Shown piece after piece: positions 5,766-7,808 of a stretch of DNA of 7,808 nt (the first letter of the stretch is position 1; every line of letters starts with the position of its first letter). The stretch comes from Acidobacteriota bacterium (lineage in GTDB: Bacteria > Acidobacteriota > Aminicenantia > UBA2199). Both the position numbers and the translations under genes were made by a program. The notes beneath the pieces are model-generated. The model was not told where the DNA came from. It saw only the letters and a list, made by a program, of their open reading frames with translations, and searched no databases. The stretch lies in the NCBI GenBank assembly GCA_028749105.1, contig JAQUQF010000076.1, forward strand, positions 1 through 7,808, given 5' to 3'.

Positions 5766-5869
5766 GGCAATATTCCCGGGCAAATTGTCATTGCGGGAGT
5801 GCACCGCCCGAATGGGAGTTCATCTCAAAATCACATGGTTTTCGCGCTGGGCAGCGGAATTCAGAAGGG

Positions 5870-6925
5870 TCAATTCCGCTTCCGCGACAGGACAAGCAAT
5901 CCTCCCAAAGCCAGCACGGCGAGAAGATACTCAAAGGCCGTGGTGATGCCGTGGACGCCGAACGCCACGAGCGTGGCCGGTTCCCGGGGAAAGCCCATCA
6001 TAACGAGGGCGCCGACCATCCCTCCTTCCCAAACCCCAAATTGACCGATGGCGGGTATGGGCAGGCTGGCAACCAGCTCTGTGGCCGAGACCCCGATGAT
6101 CAGGTCCCAGGGATCCGGGTGCGGCGCGGCATATACTGCCCTGGCCAGCAGGCTCTCGGTCAGCGCAAACAGGGCGGCGTACTTGGCCAGGCGAATGGCC
6201 AGTGAAACGGCAAGGAGGCGGACCAGGGCGCCGCTGCGACGGATGATCTCCATTGTTGCCGCGATCCTATCCAGGAACGCGGCGGCCCGCTCCCAAATGC
6301 TGTCTTCCCGGCCGTGGGCCAGGGCTCTCGGCAGCCGCGCGAATACTTTGGTCAAGGGGCCGAGCCACCAAGCCGTCGCTGCCGAAACTGCGAAGAAAAT
6401 CACCCCGAAAATCGCAATCCATTTGGGAGCTAGCAATGTCATCCCCGGCGGGGCGGCGCTGCCCAAGCGCACCGCGACCGCGACAAGCAGCAAGGGGCCG
6501 AGAGTGACCAGATCCAGGACAAACGACACGATGAATGTCGACGCGGCCGATTCGACCGCCACAGCCACGTGATGCTTCATGAACCAGACAAACGAACCCA
6601 GCGACGCCAGCCGGGCCGGGACAAGATCTCCGAGAGCATTCTGGATAATGGTGGCAAGAAAAACGGGGCCGGCGGCAGGTTTCGGCTCGGGGAGGAGGAG
6701 GCGGAAACGGATGGCCCTGAGCCAGAGGGCGATGAGGCCGATCGCTCCGTACAGGGCCAGCCCCATGGGAGACGCGGAAAGGATGCTGTCCAAGAGGCGC
6801 TGCCAGGAAAGACCGCGCATGAGCAGCCATACAATGAGGGCGGAAACGATCGCCGGCACGACAATGGCAGCAAGGGTGCGACTGCGTTTTTTCCCGCTCT
6901 GGCTCCGTTCAGAAAGAAATCTCAA
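5870..6925 (-). CDS. UPF0104 / lysylphosphatidylglycerol synthase TM-region family membrane protein (AglD/YbhN-like)
   Basis: 351-aa multi-pass inner-membrane protein. Hydrophobic segments lie near residues 18-38, 54-78, 84-98, 128-152, 168-188, 235-260, 275-292, 300-312 and 325-346. Family hallmarks are LWLRAIRFRLLL (67-78), NALGDLVPARLASLGSF (96-112, the counterpart of the usual N-LLPARAGE motif) and LPIPAIGQFGVWEGG (288-302, the counterpart of PISPGGLGVREG). This domain forms the flippase part of MprF and occurs alone in proteins thought to act in lipid or glycolipid export. No MprF-type aminoacyl transfer domain is attached. The start is a TTG at 6925 that overlaps the SGNH-hydrolase stop by 4 nt (TTGA), with only a weak GAAG upstream. 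The next in-frame Met, residue 36, would cut into the first helix. It is probably cotranscribed with the SGNH lipoprotein. The lipid substrate is unknown. Confidence 0.85.
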   Translation of the reverse strand: MRFLSERSQSGKKRSRTLAAIVVPAIVSALIVWLLMRGLSWQRLLDSILSASPMGLALYGAIGLIALWLRAIRFRLLLPEPKPAAGPVFLATIIQNALGDLVPARLASLGSFVWFMKHHVAVAVESAASTFIVSFVLDLVTLGPLLLVAVAVRLGSAAPPGMTLLAPKWIAIFGVIFFAVSAATAWWLGPLTKVFARLPRALAHGREDSIWERAAAFLDRIAATMEIIRRSGALVRLLAVSLAIRLAKYAALFALTESLLARAVYAAPHPDPWDLIIGVSATELVASLPIPAIGQFGVWEGGMVGALVMMGFPREPATLVAFGVHGITTAFEYLLAVLALGGLLVLSRKRN

Positions 6926-7623
6926 CGGACTTCGGTCTTGTTCGCGGCTGCGGTTGAAACCAGCGGCGCAAGGATGCGATGCCAGGAGGCAGCGAGCGCC
7001 AGATAGCCGTCCTCGCTGGGATGGACGTCGGGAAGCAGGTCCGGCCTGGCGGCAAAGAGGGCATGGTGATCGGCCAGGATGAGCCCGCGCTGGCTGGCGA
7101 TGGCGCGGATCGCAGGGTTGATCTCCGCTTCAACGCGGGCCCGCGAGCCGGCGTCGAAATGCCAGCGGACCTCCACGGGGATCGGCGGGATCGTGGCCAG
7201 GATGATCCGGGGAGTGGAACCGTCCTTGTTGCGATGCCTTGCAATGCGGTCCAGGATCGCTTCCAGGTTTGCCCGGAATTGCGCGGTCGTCGTCGCATGG
7301 CTGTCGATGCGCAGGTCATTCGTCCCCAGCTGCAGCAGGACCCAGCTTGGATCGCATCGCTCGATGATCCGGGATTTTTCAAGAAAACGGATATACTCGG
7401 CGGTGCTGTCCCCCTTGACGCCGGCATTGATCACCTGGACCGCCAACCCGTCGCGCACCAGGAGCTTCTTGAGATGCTTGGGATAACTGGATGCGGTTAT
7501 GCTGTCTCCGGCGCAAAGGATCACCGGCAGGCCGCTCAAGGCGGGTACGACCGGTTCCCGGCGGCAACCTGATGCCAGGACGTGCAGCAGGAACAGGATC
7601 AGGGGGCGAAAAACCGGCTTCAC
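6922..7623 (-). CDS. SGNH/GDSL hydrolase, probable lipoprotein
   Basis: 233-aa esterase/lipase-type hydrolase (TesA/arylesterase-like). All four SGNH blocks are visible, numbered from the GTG start: GDSIT with S41 (39-43), NAGVKGDST with the oxyanion Gly71 (66-74), LGTND with N102 (99-103), and DVHPSEDGY with D199 and H201. The N-terminus VKPVFRPLILFLLHVLASGC is a short positively charged start plus hydrophobic core ending in a permissive lipobox (LASG-C, C20). It is therefore likely to be exported and lipid-anchored. The same frame offers an ATG at 7647, but I prefer the GTG at 7623. That GTG has AAGGA at 7634-7630, 6 nt upstream, overlaps the preceding stop as GTGA, and gives a cleaner signal peptide. 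Likely substrates are ester-linked acyl or acetyl groups on lipids or glycans. The adjoining UPF0104 protein hints at envelope lipid or glycan work, by inference only. Confidence 0.9.
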   Translation of the reverse strand: MKPVFRPLILFLLHVLASGCRREPVVPALSGLPVILCAGDSITASSYPKHLKKLLVRDGLAVQVINAGVKGDSTAEYIRFLEKSRIIERCDPSWVLLQLGTNDLRIDSHATTTAQFRANLEAILDRIARHRNKDGSTPRIILATIPPIPVEVRWHFDAGSRARVEAEINPAIRAIASQRGLILADHHALFAARPDLLPDVHPSEDGYLALAASWHRILAPLVSTAAANKTEVR

Positions 7624-7808
7624 CGGCCGTCCTTTTCCGGGGCCCAATCGGGCATGCGGTCATCGGCGCCCGGCGGGGTCAGGATGATCGGCGTCCCCCC
7701 CCTCGCCGGAATGATCGCCAACGACCAGGGATTGTTCTTGGAACCCCTGGTCGTCTCGTAAACAATCCAACGGCCGTCGGGTGACCAGGCCGGGTTGTAG
7801 TCATAGCT
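7620..7808 (-). CDS. TolB/PD40-type beta-propeller protein, C-terminal end (partial)
   Basis: Only the last 62 codons are in the window; the gene enters from the right edge and stops with TGA at 7622-7620. The peptide reads SYDYNPAWSPDGRWIVYETT, then a short loop, then LAIIPARGGTPIILT and DDRMPDWAP. This is the PD40/WD40-like repeat pattern: P-WSPDG-IVY on one strand, a dipeptide-Gly-Gly turn, then LT and P-W-P at the start of the next blade. Such blades occur in TolB, prolyl-oligopeptidase-like peptidases and secreted propeller proteins, so the full function cannot be told from the tail. The stop overlaps the GTG start of the SGNH hydrolase, suggesting one transcript. It was not found as an ATG-initiated frame because its start lies outside the window. 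Confidence 0.78.
   Translation of the reverse strand, partial: SYDYNPAWSPDGRWIVYETTRGSKNNPWSLAIIPARGGTPIILTPPGADDRMPDWAPEKDGR

Noticed and set aside
5787..5825. Possible intrinsic terminator after the UPF0104 gene (CGGG ... CCCG stem, repeated GGGAGT)
   Set aside because: The stem is only 4-5 bp with a long loop and no U-run follows, so I could not support a terminator.

Overview
This is a GC-rich bacterial window in which every gene I can support lies on the minus strand, so it reads from high to low coordinates. Strong AAGGAGG-type ribosome binding sites and a good sigma70-type promoter point to Bacteria. The PD40 propeller, UPF0104 membrane protein and family III CoA-transferase suit an anaerobic or facultative lineage, perhaps Acidobacteriota/Aminicenantes-like or deltaproteobacterial. 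That placement is only a guess from gene style. I saw no RNA genes, CRISPR array, IS element or transposase.

Region A (7808 to 5870) is a tightly packed envelope-type group: the C-terminal end of a TolB/PD40 beta-propeller protein, an SGNH/GDSL hydrolase that looks like a lipoprotein, and a UPF0104 (AglD/YbhN-like) multi-pass membrane protein. Consecutive genes overlap by 4 nt (GTGA, then TTGA), which suggests translational coupling and use of non-ATG starts.

Region B (5869 to 5682) is a 188-nt, relatively AT-rich intergenic segment. It holds a TTGACG-17-TATACA promoter facing the next operon, a perfect 7+1+7 inverted repeat just upstream of the -35 box, and a strong Shine-Dalgarno sequence.

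Region C (5681 to 540) is the most interesting part, a five-gene operon. In order it encodes an isocitrate/isopropylmalate-family dehydrogenase, an HMG-CoA-lyase-family DRE-TIM lyase, a family III (CaiB/BaiF) CoA-transferase, and LeuC-type and LeuD-type hydro-lyase subunits. No LeuA/CimA-type synthase is present. Together the enzymes would form a complete reversible route: 2-oxoacid + CO2 <-> 3-substituted malate <-> 2-substituted malate <-> its CoA thioester <-> acetyl-CoA + a 2-oxoacid one carbon shorter. This is 2-oxoacid chain elongation run through a CoA thioester, and therefore able to run backwards. The best candidate substrates are 2-oxobutyrate/3-methylmalate/citramalate (products acetyl-CoA + pyruvate) or isocitrate/citrate (products acetyl-CoA + oxaloacetate). 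Several active-site positions depart from the textbook leucine, isocitrate and HMG-CoA enzymes.

Region D (537 to 1) is the N-terminal part of an unrecognised two-helix-plus membrane protein. It begins with TTG 2 nt after the leuD stop and runs off the window.
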